Source: Desulfurobacterium sp. TC5-1
GTDB taxonomy: Bacteria; Aquificota; Aquificia; Desulfurobacteriales; Desulfurobacteriaceae
DNA: 64,000 nt
Direction: 5' to 3'
NCBI RefSeq assembly: GCF_000421485.1
Contig: NZ_ATXC01000002.1
Location: forward strand, 62,001-126,000
In this document: positions 29,570 through 38,625 of the stretch, one piece after another
How the letters are laid out: each line of letters begins with the position of its first letter
Position numbering within the stretch: the first letter of the stretch is position 1
Program-made: the position numbers and the translations under genes
The notes under the pieces: model-generated
Databases searched by the model: none
What the model saw: the letters and a program-made list of their open reading frames with translations, nothing else
What the model was told of the DNA's origin: nothing

Positions 29570-30604
29570 ATGTACGATTTGAAATTATCAATAACACGAG
29601 CCTGTAATCTCAAATGTAAGTACTGTCATTACATTACAAATGTTGACAAACACGTCCTTCCCGCCTCCTTCTGGAAGGACGTCCTTGACCAGTATAAGAA
29701 TCTCGACCTTGAAAAATACGGTCTATTTGCCGACGGGAAAAAAGTGACGATAACAGGCGGTGAAGCGACCCTACATCCTGAATTCTGGGAAATCTTTGAA
29801 TATGCCAAAAAACTTGGATTCTACGTTTCACTGCCTACAAACGGCACATACCTTACGGACGAACTGGTCAAAAAGTTCAAAGACTACGGTGCAGACGACA
29901 TAATCATAGCCATAGATGGAAATAGGGAAAACCACGACTTCCTGAGAGGAAAAGGAAATTTTGACCTTGCAGTGAAAGGTGCTGAACTCGTTAAAAAATA
30001 CGGTATACCACTTAGAATCACAACATGCATGTCAAAGTACAACTATAAAGACCTCCCTTTTGTAACGGAGCTGAGTCATCAGCTCGGCGCCGAAATCCTC
30101 ATCATCTTCCACTACGTTGAACTTGGAAGAGGTGAAATCGAGCTACCTCATTCTGAAATGAGTCTTGATGAAATTGCCGAATCGATGAGAACTATATACG
30201 AACTCCAGTGCAAGTATAAAGATATTGCCCTCTGTACAACAACAATTCCCCACTACTGGGCCGTTCTTAAAAAAATGGAAGAAAAAGGCTCTTTCGTCCC
30301 GCCTTATTACTACAAGGTGTTCCCGGGATGCAGAGCCGTTAAAGATTTTGTTTATGTAACAAGCGACGGTTCAGTCTTCCCGTGTCCGTTAATACAGAAA
30401 GCCATAGGTAACCTTCAAAAAACAAAACTGCACAAAATCTTTGAAAGTGAAGGTGCTAAAATATACGCAGACAGAAACTACTTCAAAGAGTGCGTTTCCT
30501 GCAAATACAAAGAACTGTGCGGCGGATGTAAAGTAAGAGAAAATTCTCTCTGTCCAGAGCTCATAGAAAGAATAGAAGATATTTGCACAGACCTTTCCTG
30601 TTAA
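29570..30604 (+). CDS. Radical SAM/SPASM protein (second of a pair)
   Basis: A 344-residue protein with C12-x3-C16-x2-C19 (CNLKCKYC) right at the N terminus, GGEA as the SAM motif, and a C-terminal SPASM region: FPGCRAVKDFVYVTSDGSVFPCP, then CVSCKYKELCGGCKVRENSLC. It ends with a further CTDLSC. It is not a duplicate of the preceding protein; identity seems limited to motifs. MoaA/AhbD-like single-domain proteins have similar length, so cofactor or tetrapyrrole chemistry is possible. Its pairing with another SPASM enzyme and a PLP enzyme argues for a shared multistep pathway. Confidence 0.9.
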   Translation: MYDLKLSITRACNLKCKYCHYITNVDKHVLPASFWKDVLDQYKNLDLEKYGLFADGKKVTITGGEATLHPEFWEIFEYAKKLGFYVSLPTNGTYLTDELVKKFKDYGADDIIIAIDGNRENHDFLRGKGNFDLAVKGAELVKKYGIPLRITTCMSKYNYKDLPFVTELSHQLGAEILIIFHYVELGRGEIELPHSEMSLDEIAESMRTIYELQCKYKDIALCTTTIPHYWAVLKKMEEKGSFVPPYYYKVFPGCRAVKDFVYVTSDGSVFPCPLIQKAIGNLQKTKLHKIFESEGAKIYADRNYFKECVSCKYKELCGGCKVRENSLCPELIERIEDICTDLSC

Positions 30605-30616
30605 TCTGGAGGATAA

Positions 30617-31579
30617 ATGACCGTCCAACGAATTCTGATGTCTTCTTTCGTTGAAAATTCACCTTTCGTAGAAGAATTTTTTGGAAGGAAAAACATAAGT
30701 GTTTTGCTTTCAGGCTTTTTTGAAAAATTTGGCGCAAAATGTCCAACAGGTTCATTTAAAGACTACATAACAGGTTTAACTTTATACTTTCGTAGAAAGA
30801 AAGAGTTAGTTGTTGTATCTGCAGGTAACGTAGCAAGAGCATTCTTCTACAAAGCATCTGTCCTCAAAAGGCCCTTAACCATCGTTCTGCCTGAATATGC
30901 TTTAGAAGGACTAAAAATCTCCGTACCACCTTCAAAAACTGTAACAATATACGCAATAAAAGGCGAATACAATGACGCCATTGACTTCTCAAGAGAATTA
31001 GTGGCTAAAAATCCCGAAAAGTACGAGCACGAAGGGGGCCTTTCCAATGAATGGCGAATAAAAGGCCTCTACAGACTTTTCAGAAGACTTCCACAGTTTG
31101 ATATCTACTTTCAGGCTGTATCCGGTGGCGTAGGTCCTATGAGCATATATGAAACAGCAAAAGCCACCAAGAAATCTTTGCCAAAACTTTTCCTATCACA
31201 AAACCTTCCATACGCACCTGTTCTTTCCGCCGTACAAGGAGAAAAGGTGCCTGAACCGGAAATTGCAGAAAAGATACTGGCAAAGGTTCTCAGTAATGCA
31301 AAAACAAACATTCCTCTACTGTCTAAATTGATACGAGAAAGCAACGGAAAAATTTACGGAATAACAAACGAAGAACTACTATCAGCGAAAAAGGCTTTCG
31401 AAGCGTTTACAGAGGACGAAATAGACTATTCCTGCGGTGTAACTGTTGCAAGCGTATTGAAAGCGATAAAAAATGGAGACGTAAAAGAAAACGAAAAGAT
31501 CGTTGTTCACATAACGGGCGGTGGATACTCAAAAGTTAAAAAATATCCCCCCTACGAAGAACAGGTGATTCATATTTAA
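30617..31579 (+). CDS. Fold-type II PLP enzyme, threonine synthase/cysteate synthase-like
   Basis: A 320-residue protein with the fold-type II arrangement: the presumed PLP Lys48 in PTGSFKD, the phosphate or substrate loop SAGNVARA (68-75), the glycine loop VSGGVGP (168-174) and a C-terminal ITGGGY. SFKD with SAGN is typical of threonine synthase and archaeal cysteate synthase, which do beta- or gamma-replacement on phosphoserine or phosphohomoserine. It is shorter than threonine synthases, lacking about 80-100 residues, and lies 12 bases after the second radical SAM gene. The true substrate is unknown. The ATG at 30617 follows CTGGAGG. Confidence 0.8.
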   Translation: MTVQRILMSSFVENSPFVEEFFGRKNISVLLSGFFEKFGAKCPTGSFKDYITGLTLYFRRKKELVVVSAGNVARAFFYKASVLKRPLTIVLPEYALEGLKISVPPSKTVTIYAIKGEYNDAIDFSRELVAKNPEKYEHEGGLSNEWRIKGLYRLFRRLPQFDIYFQAVSGGVGPMSIYETAKATKKSLPKLFLSQNLPYAPVLSAVQGEKVPEPEIAEKILAKVLSNAKTNIPLLSKLIRESNGKIYGITNEELLSAKKAFEAFTEDEIDYSCGVTVASVLKAIKNGDVKENEKIVVHITGGGYSKVKKYPPYEEQVIHI

Positions 31580-31583
31580 GCCG

Positions 31584-31670
31584 TGGTGCCCGGGGCGGGA
31601 ATCGAACCCGCACGGCCTTGCGGCCCCGGGATTTTAAGTCCCGTGCGTCTGCCTATTCCGCCACCCGGGC
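31584..31670 (-). tRNA. tRNA-Leu (TAA)
   Basis: On the minus strand GCCCGGG pairs with CCCGGGC, the anticodon loop is CTTAAAA (TAA), and the long variable arm (GGGGCCGCAAGGCCGTGC region) marks a class II tRNA. Discriminator A and CCA are encoded. The 3' end is four bases from the stop of the convergent PLP enzyme gene. Confidence 0.95.
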
Positions 31671-31729
31671 AGGCGGATAAAGATGCAAGATTAAACTTTT
31701 ATTGTAATTTTAGTGAGGGAAAATAAAAA

Positions 31730-31805
<76 letters not shown>

Positions 31806-31976
31806 AACCATGTAGAAGGAAATATAAACTTTTTGCCCCTTCATGTCAACGGTAAAGAATAATACAAGCTTATAAATGGTGGTGTTGCTGCCGCCAGAGT
31901 CTATTTAACCGCACCCCCGATTACACAAAATTATACATATGACCGAATGCAATATTTTTAAATAATTTTTGATAAA

Positions 31977-32126
31977 ATGAATTAGCGGCACTTACAAGGA
32001 ACCGTTATAGGTTCGGCTACTCTTGACTTCACAATCTATCCGCTTTTAAAGGATGAAAACGGCAATGTGCTTATATACCTTGATTTTCCAGGCTTTAAAG
32101 GACCGCAAATTCTGATAAAGCAGTAA
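31977..32126 (+). pseudogene. Orphan coding fragment with an early in-frame stop
   Basis: An ATG at 31977 is followed by Asn and then TAG (31983-31985), after which the same frame stays open for 46 residues to TAA at 32124-32126. The residues look like real coding sequence (GTVIGSATLDF, LLKDENGNVLIYLDFPGF, ending ILIKQ) and no other start lies in frame before a GTG near the end. It may be the C-terminal scrap of a lost gene, or a gene broken at codon 3. I do not recognise the family. Within 31806-32154 I see nothing else beyond AT-rich sequence and the hairpin at 32131. Confidence 0.4.
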
Positions 32127-32130
32127 TCCT

Positions 32131-32152
32131 GCAGGGGCTTTAAGCCCCCTGC
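32131..32152. terminator. Hairpin between the fragment and the secretion operon
   Basis: GCAGGGG and CCCC(C)TGC pair around TTTAAG-type bases, just beyond the gspF stop on the minus strand. It probably ends the type II secretion transcript, although a clear T run is lacking. Confidence 0.55.
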
Positions 32153-32154
32153 AT

Positions 32155-33345
32155 TCACCTCACAGAAAGGTTAAATATCGGCAGAATCGTTGCAAAAACG
32201 AAAAACGCCACAAAAACGGCAAGAACAAGCAACGTGGCCGGTTCAAGGAGTGTTATAAACCTATTTATCAGTTTTTCCGTTTCTTTCCTGTAAATTGAGC
32301 TTACAAGTGAAAGCATCTCTTCAAGTTCTCCCGTCTCTTCACCAATAACAACAAGCCGCACCGCTGCATCGGGAAGCGCTTTGCTTCTGCTCAAAAACTC
32401 AGACATCCGCTTACCTTCCCTTATCCACTCAGGAAGTTTTTTAAACTTTTCAACAATAATAGAGTTGCTTATTGTCTTGTTTGCCACCACTACGGCTTCA
32501 TCAAGTGTCAAACCGCCTGAAAGGAGAATGGAGAGAGTACCTGCCCAGGAGCTGTAGATAGAAAAAAGTTGAATGTTTCTAAAAAGGGGAATTTTTAATT
32601 TCAATCTATCCATTCCCTGTCTTGTAAAGATTTTTTCCTTAAAGAGTAAAATTAAAATTCCAGCCGGAATCAAAAGCTTAAAAAGAAGGGATAGAACAGA
32701 AGAAAATCCCATAATAATCCTTGTCGATAGAGGAATTTCCTCGTTAAACTGGGTGTAAATTTTAACTATTTTTGGCACAGCAACTTTCATCACAACAATC
32801 ATTGAGATGAAGCCTATAACAACAACGATAGCAGGATAGGTCAGGGCACCTTTTATCTTTTCTTTAAAATCAGTTTCCCTTTCCAAAAACTTTGAAGCTG
32901 AAATAAGAACTTTCCCCAGAGCTCCCGACTCTTCTCCTGCAAGCACCATCTCAACAACAAAATCAGGAAATATGCCTGCCTCTCTCATAGCTTCCCCAAC
33001 AGACATACCTTCGGCAACTTTTGAACGGGATAAAAGAAAAACTTCTTCAAGCTCCGTCCCTCTAAACTGATTGGCAAGAATTTCAAAAACATCGGTTATG
33101 TGAATCCCCCTGTCAAAAAGGGTTCCCATTTCATATAGGATAAGTGAGATATCGGAATCGGAAATTTTCTTTCCCACGGAGAAAGAGAAACGCTTTCTCT
33201 TTACCTTCCCAGCTGGCACTATTTCAAAAGGAATCAATCCCTGCTTCTCGAGAATCTGCCTCAACTGCTCTTCTGAAAGAGCTTCTTCTTTTCCCTTTAC
33301 CTCTTTTCCGCTTGAATCGTAAGCTTTATACTCAAAAACCGCCAT
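32155..33345 (-). CDS. gspF: Type II secretion inner-membrane protein F
   Basis: A 396-residue GspF. The N-terminal MAVFEYKAYDSSGKEVKG is the standard start, followed by two GspF domains (about 70-190 and 270-390) and three membrane helices. LAGEESGALG and VIGEETGELEEML are the repeated GspF domain motifs. It sits in the inner membrane and couples the GspE ATPase to pseudopilus assembly. It is the last gene of the operon and starts two bases after gspE. Confidence 0.95.
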   Translation of the reverse strand: MAVFEYKAYDSSGKEVKGKEEALSEEQLRQILEKQGLIPFEIVPAGKVKRKRFSFSVGKKISDSDISLILYEMGTLFDRGIHITDVFEILANQFRGTELEEVFLLSRSKVAEGMSVGEAMREAGIFPDFVVEMVLAGEESGALGKVLISASKFLERETDFKEKIKGALTYPAIVVVIGFISMIVVMKVAVPKIVKIYTQFNEEIPLSTRIIMGFSSVLSLLFKLLIPAGILILLFKEKIFTRQGMDRLKLKIPLFRNIQLFSIYSSWAGTLSILLSGGLTLDEAVVVANKTISNSIIVEKFKKLPEWIREGKRMSEFLSRSKALPDAAVRLVVIGEETGELEEMLSLVSSIYRKETEKLINRFITLLEPATLLVLAVFVAFFVFATILPIFNLSVR

Positions 33346-33347
33346 AA

Positions 33348-34769
33348 CTAATCCCTTGCCACCTGAAGAACTTCTTCTACTGTTGTTATTCCCGATAAAA
33401 CCTTCTCCATTCCATCCTCAAGTAGCGTTCTCATACCTCTCTTTTTAGCAAGTTCCCTTATCTTTTCAGTATCTGAGGTCCTCGAAATGAGGGCCCTCAT
33501 CTCCTCATCTATCTTCATAACCTGATATATGGCAATCCTGCCGCTGTAACCCGTGCCAAGACACCTTTCGCAGCCCTTTCCACGCTTCAATCTTACAACG
33601 TTAACATCCCCTAAAACACTGTGAATGGTTTTAAGTTCCTCTTCTGTTGGTTCATACTCAAAAGCACAGTGGGAACAAACCCTTCTTACAAGTCTCTGGG
33701 CAAGAACACACTCAAGGGAAGATGCAACAAGGAACGGTTCAACCCCCATGTCAGTTAAACGGGCAATAGAGGAAGGGGCATCATTCGTATGCAGGGTAGA
33801 AAAAACAAGATGCCCCGTCATGGAAGCCCGAACAGCTATCTCGGCAGTTTCAAGGTCTCTTATTTCTCCTATCATGATAACGTCGGGATCCTGCCTCAAG
33901 ATGCTTCTCAAACCGGCAGCAAAGGTTAAACCTATCTTGGGATTAACCTGCACCTGATTTATCCCTTCCATCTGATACTCAACCGGATCCTCTACCGTCA
34001 GAATGTTTTTTTCCGGCGTCCATATTCTCTGGATGGCAGCATAAAGTGTTGTCGTCTTACCTGAACCGGTGGGACCTGTAACGAGGATAAGTCCATGAGG
34101 CTTTGTAATAACATCCTCAAATACAGCGTGGTCCCTGTCTGAAAATCCCAGCTCTTTCAGCGTAAGCAGCTTATGGGAACGGTCAAGAAGCCTTATAACG
34201 ACTCTCTCTCCAAAAACGGTAGGCAGGGTTGAAACCCTCATATCTATCTGCTTTTTACCAATCCTCACCTTTATACGGCCGTCCTGTGGAAGTCGTTTCT
34301 CAGCCACATTGAGGCGGGAAATAACCTTTACCCTTGAAACAACTTTCGGATAACTTGAAAAGGGAATTCTCGTAACTTCATGAAGAACACCGTCAAGACG
34401 AAACTTAACAATCACATCCCTTTCGTAAGGTTCAAAGTGAATATCGCTGGCACCAACCTTTATGGCTTTTAAAAATATCGTGTTTAGAAGCTGAATAATC
34501 GGAGCGTCAGAACCTGCAAGCAAATCTTCAAATATCGCTCCTTCAGCCTCTTCTCCCTCCTCAAGACGGCTCTCTAAAGAAGAGATGTAATCTTCCATCT
34601 TTTCGTTAAAGGTTTCTTCATCAACAAGAACCGTCTCGACTTTTCCGAAAGTGAACCTCAGGTCTTCAACAATGAAAAAGGGTGTATTTTCGGTTATGAA
34701 AAATCTTCCTTCACCGTCAGGAAGGATAAAATAGCGCCTCATAAAATCCACTGGAAGATCAGCCTTCAC
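33348..34769 (-). CDS. gspE: Type II secretion ATPase E
   Basis: A 473-residue ATPase with a short N1E-like domain, ASDIHFEPYE, Walker A GPTGSGKTTTLYAAI, Asp box VEDPVEYQ, Walker B MIGEIRDLETAEIA, His box [12 protein letters not shown] and a zinc-binding insertion CSHC...CERC near the C terminus. It drives pseudopilus extension from the cytoplasm. The N-terminal MshEN-like region is shorter than in many homologues. It starts eight bases after the gspD stop. Confidence 0.95.
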   Translation of the reverse strand: MKADLPVDFMRRYFILPDGEGRFFITENTPFFIVEDLRFTFGKVETVLVDEETFNEKMEDYISSLESRLEEGEEAEGAIFEDLLAGSDAPIIQLLNTIFLKAIKVGASDIHFEPYERDVIVKFRLDGVLHEVTRIPFSSYPKVVSRVKVISRLNVAEKRLPQDGRIKVRIGKKQIDMRVSTLPTVFGERVVIRLLDRSHKLLTLKELGFSDRDHAVFEDVITKPHGLILVTGPTGSGKTTTLYAAIQRIWTPEKNILTVEDPVEYQMEGINQVQVNPKIGLTFAAGLRSILRQDPDVIMIGEIRDLETAEIAVRASMTGHLVFSTLHTNDAPSSIARLTDMGVEPFLVASSLECVLAQRLVRRVCSHCAFEYEPTEEELKTIHSVLGDVNVVRLKRGKGCERCLGTGYSGRIAIYQVMKIDEEMRALISRTSDTEKIRELAKKRGMRTLLEDGMEKVLSGITTVEEVLQVARD

Positions 34770-34777
34770 CTTTTACC

Positions 34778-36718
34778 TCAATCGTTTCCCTTTATATTTC
34801 CCTTATGTTCCTTCTGGTATTTAATGAACAGTTCGCTCATCTTTTTGTGCCACTCTGTTATCTTTGCAATCTCATCCGGCGTTTCAACAACATAAGGAGT
34901 CATAAAGATAAAGAGATTCGTTTTCTCCGTATCTTCAGAGTTGTATTTAAAAAGATTTCCCACAACAGGTATGGAAGAGAGCAGCGGAACGCCTTCCATC
35001 GTCTTTATCGTTCTCTTTGAAATCAAACCGCCAAGAACGATGGTTTTTCCGTCAGGTACCTTTATCGTTGTGTCAAGTTCCCTCTTTGAAGTTATTGGAA
35101 CAACGTACTGAATACCTCCTATGTCCGGCTTTTCGTAACCGATAACATCATTAACTTCAAGGTGTGTTTCCATAACGACGGATTTGTCAACGGATATATG
35201 AGGCGTAATCTTTAAAACAAGCCCTACGGGTTTGTAAGAGTAATTTATTATTGGGTTACCATTAACATCAAACTTAACGCTCTCTGCAAACGGCGTTACC
35301 TGAGATACATCTATTGTTGCTTCCTTATTGTTAATCGTAAATATCTTCGGTGCTGAAATAACATTAAATCCGGTTCCGGATTCAAGTAGAGAAAACAGGG
35401 CAAGAAGATTTGGAAAGAAAACATTTGTCCCTCCGATGTTTACAGTCTGACCGCTTGAACTTAAAAATCCCGCTGCAAAATTACTCAAACCAACCGATGA
35501 ATAAAAATCAGCATCGGAAAGCCCTCCCCTGAAAGCAGCTCCACCGTTCTTACCAAAAATCTGCCACTTTATGCCTATCTCTTTCATCGCCTTCTGAGAA
35601 ACTTCGGCGATAAAGACAGAAACAAGTACCTGTTTTCTCTTTCTGTCAAGCTGTGAAACAAGATTCTCTATCGCCTTGTACTCTTTATCGTTAGCGTAAA
35701 CTATCAAAGCGTTTAAAGAGGTATCGGGAACAATCTTTATTAAATCCTTTGAAGAGGGAAGAGGCACCACTTTTCCCTTCTTTTTAGGAGATTCCGAATA
35801 AATAGCAATGCTTTTAACAAGCTTACCAAGTGTATCGGCAAGGTCGTCTGCCTTTGAATTTTTAAGATAGATAACGTGAAAGGTTCTCTCTTTGCCTACA
35901 GAAGCAGGCCTATCAAGTTCCTTAATAATTCTGTCTATCTCTGGAATCAAATCCTTTCTCGCATTCACAACAAGGCTGTTTTCAGAGTTGACGGAAAAAG
36001 AGGTAAACGGAACACCTCTCTTTGCCATTGAAGCGTAGATGGTTTTAAGTGCCGTGGCAACTTCTGACGCCTTTGCATAGTTAAGCGGATAGACTTTAAC
36101 TTCCGTACCTTTCTCAGCAGAATCTATGAGTTTTAAAACAGCCTCAAAGTTTCTGATGTTCTCTGCCGTATCGGTTATTATCACCATGTTTGTGGGTCTG
36201 TAGAAAAGAAGATTTCCCCTTCTTCCCCTGAAACGGCCAAGTATCCTCTCAACATTTGTAACATCACCGTTTTTGAACCGGTAAACGTAGGTGACAAGCA
36301 TACTGCCAGAAGAGAGCTTCTTTTCAAGAGGCGGCGTTTCATCTTTTGCTCTCGTAAGAGGAATAATTTCATAAAACTTCCCTCTATCAACGATTGTAAA
36401 ACCCCTCGTTTTCAAAATAGCCGTGTAGATGTTCCAGAAATCACCGATAGAAACAGGTTTTGAAAAAATGAGAGTAACCTTTCCGCTCAAATTTGATGGA
36501 ACGACAATATTCTTCCCGGTAATCTGAGAGACAAGGTATGTTAAGTCCCTAACGTCAATATCCCTAAAGTTAAGAGTAATTTCACGGCTCTTCTTTATCT
36601 CGTCAATGTTTTGAAGAAGAACAGAAATTTGCGGATTTACCTCCTGTGCGGCAAAAGAAGAAATATTAAACAGAGTAACAGAAAAAAGCAACGCTAAAAA
36701 TAACCTACCTGATTTCAT
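34778..36718 (-). CDS. gspD: Type II secretion secretin D
   Basis: The ATG at 36718 follows AAAGGAGGT and opens a signal peptide (MKSGRLFLALLFSVTLFNISSFA); a longer frame to 36757 overlaps gspC further and is less likely. The protein of about 646 residues has the N0 domain (LNFRDIDVRDLTYLVSQITGK), N1-N3 domains, and a secretin barrel ending VPLLSSIPVVGNLFKYNSED. It forms the outer-membrane channel. The start overlaps the gspC stop by 14 bases. No pilotin gene is obvious nearby. Confidence 0.95.
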   Translation of the reverse strand: MKSGRLFLALLFSVTLFNISSFAAQEVNPQISVLLQNIDEIKKSREITLNFRDIDVRDLTYLVSQITGKNIVVPSNLSGKVTLIFSKPVSIGDFWNIYTAILKTRGFTIVDRGKFYEIIPLTRAKDETPPLEKKLSSGSMLVTYVYRFKNGDVTNVERILGRFRGRRGNLLFYRPTNMVIITDTAENIRNFEAVLKLIDSAEKGTEVKVYPLNYAKASEVATALKTIYASMAKRGVPFTSFSVNSENSLVVNARKDLIPEIDRIIKELDRPASVGKERTFHVIYLKNSKADDLADTLGKLVKSIAIYSESPKKKGKVVPLPSSKDLIKIVPDTSLNALIVYANDKEYKAIENLVSQLDRKRKQVLVSVFIAEVSQKAMKEIGIKWQIFGKNGGAAFRGGLSDADFYSSVGLSNFAAGFLSSSGQTVNIGGTNVFFPNLLALFSLLESGTGFNVISAPKIFTINNKEATIDVSQVTPFAESVKFDVNGNPIINYSYKPVGLVLKITPHISVDKSVVMETHLEVNDVIGYEKPDIGGIQYVVPITSKRELDTTIKVPDGKTIVLGGLISKRTIKTMEGVPLLSSIPVVGNLFKYNSEDTEKTNLFIFMTPYVVETPDEIAKITEWHKKMSELFIKYQKEHKGNIKGND

Positions 36719-37541
36719 ATATGATAACCTCCTTTCTTCCCCGTCTTTCAATTTCAACCTTAACCGTATCTTCGTTTCTCAACATGTTGTAAATCTTGAA
36801 CGCATCCTCCACTGTTCTAACAGGCATATCATTAACGGCGGTTACTATATCACCGTTCCTAAAACCTATCTTTGTCAGAATTGTTCCCGGTCTTATTCTC
36901 AAAAAACGATATCCAATGGTCTCTCCGTGCCTTAAAACAGGAACGATGTTGACATCCTTCAGCAACTTACCTATATCTGCTGTCTCCTTTTCAACCATCG
37001 TCCTATCAAGATGGACAACGTGTTCCTTCCCTCCCCCTGCCACCGGAAAGGACTGATGAGGTTTTTGCACGGCTGAAATACCGCCTGGCGAAAGTATGTA
37101 AATCTTTGTTCCGTCATCAAGCTGATAGTACAGCTGCGTAATTTTTACTATCTTTCTGCCATTAAGCGTGTCTCCCTCTTTTAAAATTTTAAAACTACTG
37201 CCGTCAGAAACAAGTAAGAATCTGTTCTTCCCTGTTATTATCGTTCCCAGAACCCTTCCAGAAGCAAAAGAAACAACAGATGAACCATTTTTATCAGGAG
37301 ATACCAGAGGCGCTCCGGACAGAGAGAGGAAGAATTTATCAATACCTGAATAGTCTATCCTGTTTTCCGGAACTTTTTTGTGTCCAGCAGGCGACAAAGA
37401 CTGGTTAATGGTGAAATTTTTGTAAAAAACAAACAGAGAAAGAACAATGCCGAGCGCAACAGAGACAATAGAAACGGCTATAGAAATTACAGCATCGGGC
37501 AAAATGTAAATAAATCTCTTTAAAAGCTCTTCTCTCCTCAT
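36705..37541 (-). CDS. gspC: Type II secretion protein C (HR and PDZ domains)
   Basis: A 278-residue protein with one N-terminal membrane helix (about 15-35), a Pro-poor linker, a homology region (GRVLGTIITGKNRFLLVSDG; GDTLNGRKIVKITQLYYQLDDG) and a C-terminal PDZ domain (IRPGTILTKIGFRNGDIVTAVND). GspC links the inner-membrane platform to the secretin and takes part in substrate choice. It overlaps gspN by four bases and gspD by 14. Confidence 0.9.
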   Translation of the reverse strand: MRREELLKRFIYILPDAVISIAVSIVSVALGIVLSLFVFYKNFTINQSLSPAGHKKVPENRIDYSGIDKFFLSLSGAPLVSPDKNGSSVVSFASGRVLGTIITGKNRFLLVSDGSSFKILKEGDTLNGRKIVKITQLYYQLDDGTKIYILSPGGISAVQKPHQSFPVAGGGKEHVVHLDRTMVEKETADIGKLLKDVNIVPVLRHGETIGYRFLRIRPGTILTKIGFRNGDIVTAVNDMPVRTVEDAFKIYNMLRNEDTVKVEIERRGRKEVIIYEIR

Positions 37542-38167
37542 AGACTTAACCCTGCCACAACATATTTAAACCTTTTCGAAAGTCCTTCTCCTTCAATAAA
37601 AAGATTCACAATACCGGAAATGACAAAATCGCCACCTTTTTTACTAACGTTTCCCGTAGCTCTCCCCTTTACGAAAGAAGATGTAAAATCTGCCGAAAAC
37701 TCCCCGTCTTTGTAGGAAAACTGTACATTCAGCTTTCCAGCGTTAACACCTTTGTAAAGGGCATTTTCAACATGAATCTTCCCGCTTACATCTCCAGAAA
37801 GATTATCCCTGACAAATCCATTAACATAAACAGTCCCTTCTCCTTTAAAATCACCAGCGTTTACAGAAAACGGTAACCCTTTAATAGAAAAGACCGCCCT
37901 TTTGCTAACGGGATAGACCTTTATACTACTGTTACCTGAAACGATATTGATAGAAATTACCCTGTTTATGCACTCAATATCACTTACCGACACACCTTTA
38001 AACGTTAACTCAGGTATCTTAATGTACCAACCGTTCCCATCAATAGAAGAAAATTCTGCACCGGAAGAGGCCAAAAGATTACTCAAAAATACATCTGCCG
38101 GCAGAAAGTAGAGGAAAGAAAAAATCACAGAAAACAGACACAGAATCGCCAGCAGTCCTCTTTTCAT
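37538..38167 (-). CDS. gspN: Type II secretion protein N-like
   Basis: A 209-residue protein with an N-terminal signal anchor (LLAILCLFSVIFSFLYFL) and a beta-rich periplasmic domain (LPFSVNAGDFKGEGTVYVNG; LSGDVSGKIHVENALYKG), the pattern of GspN/AsmA-like proteins. Its place between gspM and gspC is where N is found in delta-proteobacterial and related systems. The function of GspN is poorly known. It is assigned by pattern and position. Confidence 0.75.
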   Translation of the reverse strand: MKRGLLAILCLFSVIFSFLYFLPADVFLSNLLASSGAEFSSIDGNGWYIKIPELTFKGVSVSDIECINRVISINIVSGNSSIKVYPVSKRAVFSIKGLPFSVNAGDFKGEGTVYVNGFVRDNLSGDVSGKIHVENALYKGVNAGKLNVQFSYKDGEFSADFTSSFVKGRATGNVSKKGGDFVISGIVNLFIEGEGLSKRFKYVVAGLSL

Positions 38168-38625
38168 TGCCTCTCTCCAGAAACTGTCAAAAGTGCTTTA
38201 ACCTTTCCGGTAACAGTGTCCACGTTCATGTATAAAACAGAAAATCCCCTGTTTTTAAAGATTTTTAAAGCCGAAGAGAAAACCTCCATCGGCGCACCGT
38301 CTATCTTTATCTCAAAGTTGTTTCCAGAAGGTTTAATAGAAACCACAAAAGGCTTTATCCCTGAAACTGTAAGAACGCTGGAAACGTCTTTAAGGGAAAC
38401 GGGTTTTCCGCTCTTTTCCGGCACAGCCTCTGATAGAAGCTTTTTAAATGAATAAAACTCTGAAACAACGTTTTTTAGCTCTTTTTTTTCCCTAAAGTAA
38501 CTGTTAAAGGCAGAGGGAAGCAGAATAAAACCACCGCCCAAAATAACCACAGCATAGATACCCAAAATCAGCCACCATCTCTCCTTATCAGAAAGAGACG
38601 AGAAAAAGAGTTTAACTTTTTCCAT
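38164..38625 (-). CDS. gspM: Type II secretion protein M
   Basis: A 153-residue bitopic protein: a short cytoplasmic segment with LSDKERWWLILGIYAVVILGG as the membrane helix at about 11-35, then a ferredoxin-like periplasmic domain (FEIKIDGAPMEVFSSALKIFKNRGFSV). GspM partners GspL in the inner-membrane platform. The start shares one base with the gspL stop, and its stop overlaps gspN by four bases. Confidence 0.85.
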   Translation of the reverse strand: MEKVKLFFSSLSDKERWWLILGIYAVVILGGGFILLPSAFNSYFREKKELKNVVSEFYSFKKLLSEAVPEKSGKPVSLKDVSSVLTVSGIKPFVVSIKPSGNNFEIKIDGAPMEVFSSALKIFKNRGFSVLYMNVDTVTGKVKALLTVSGERQ

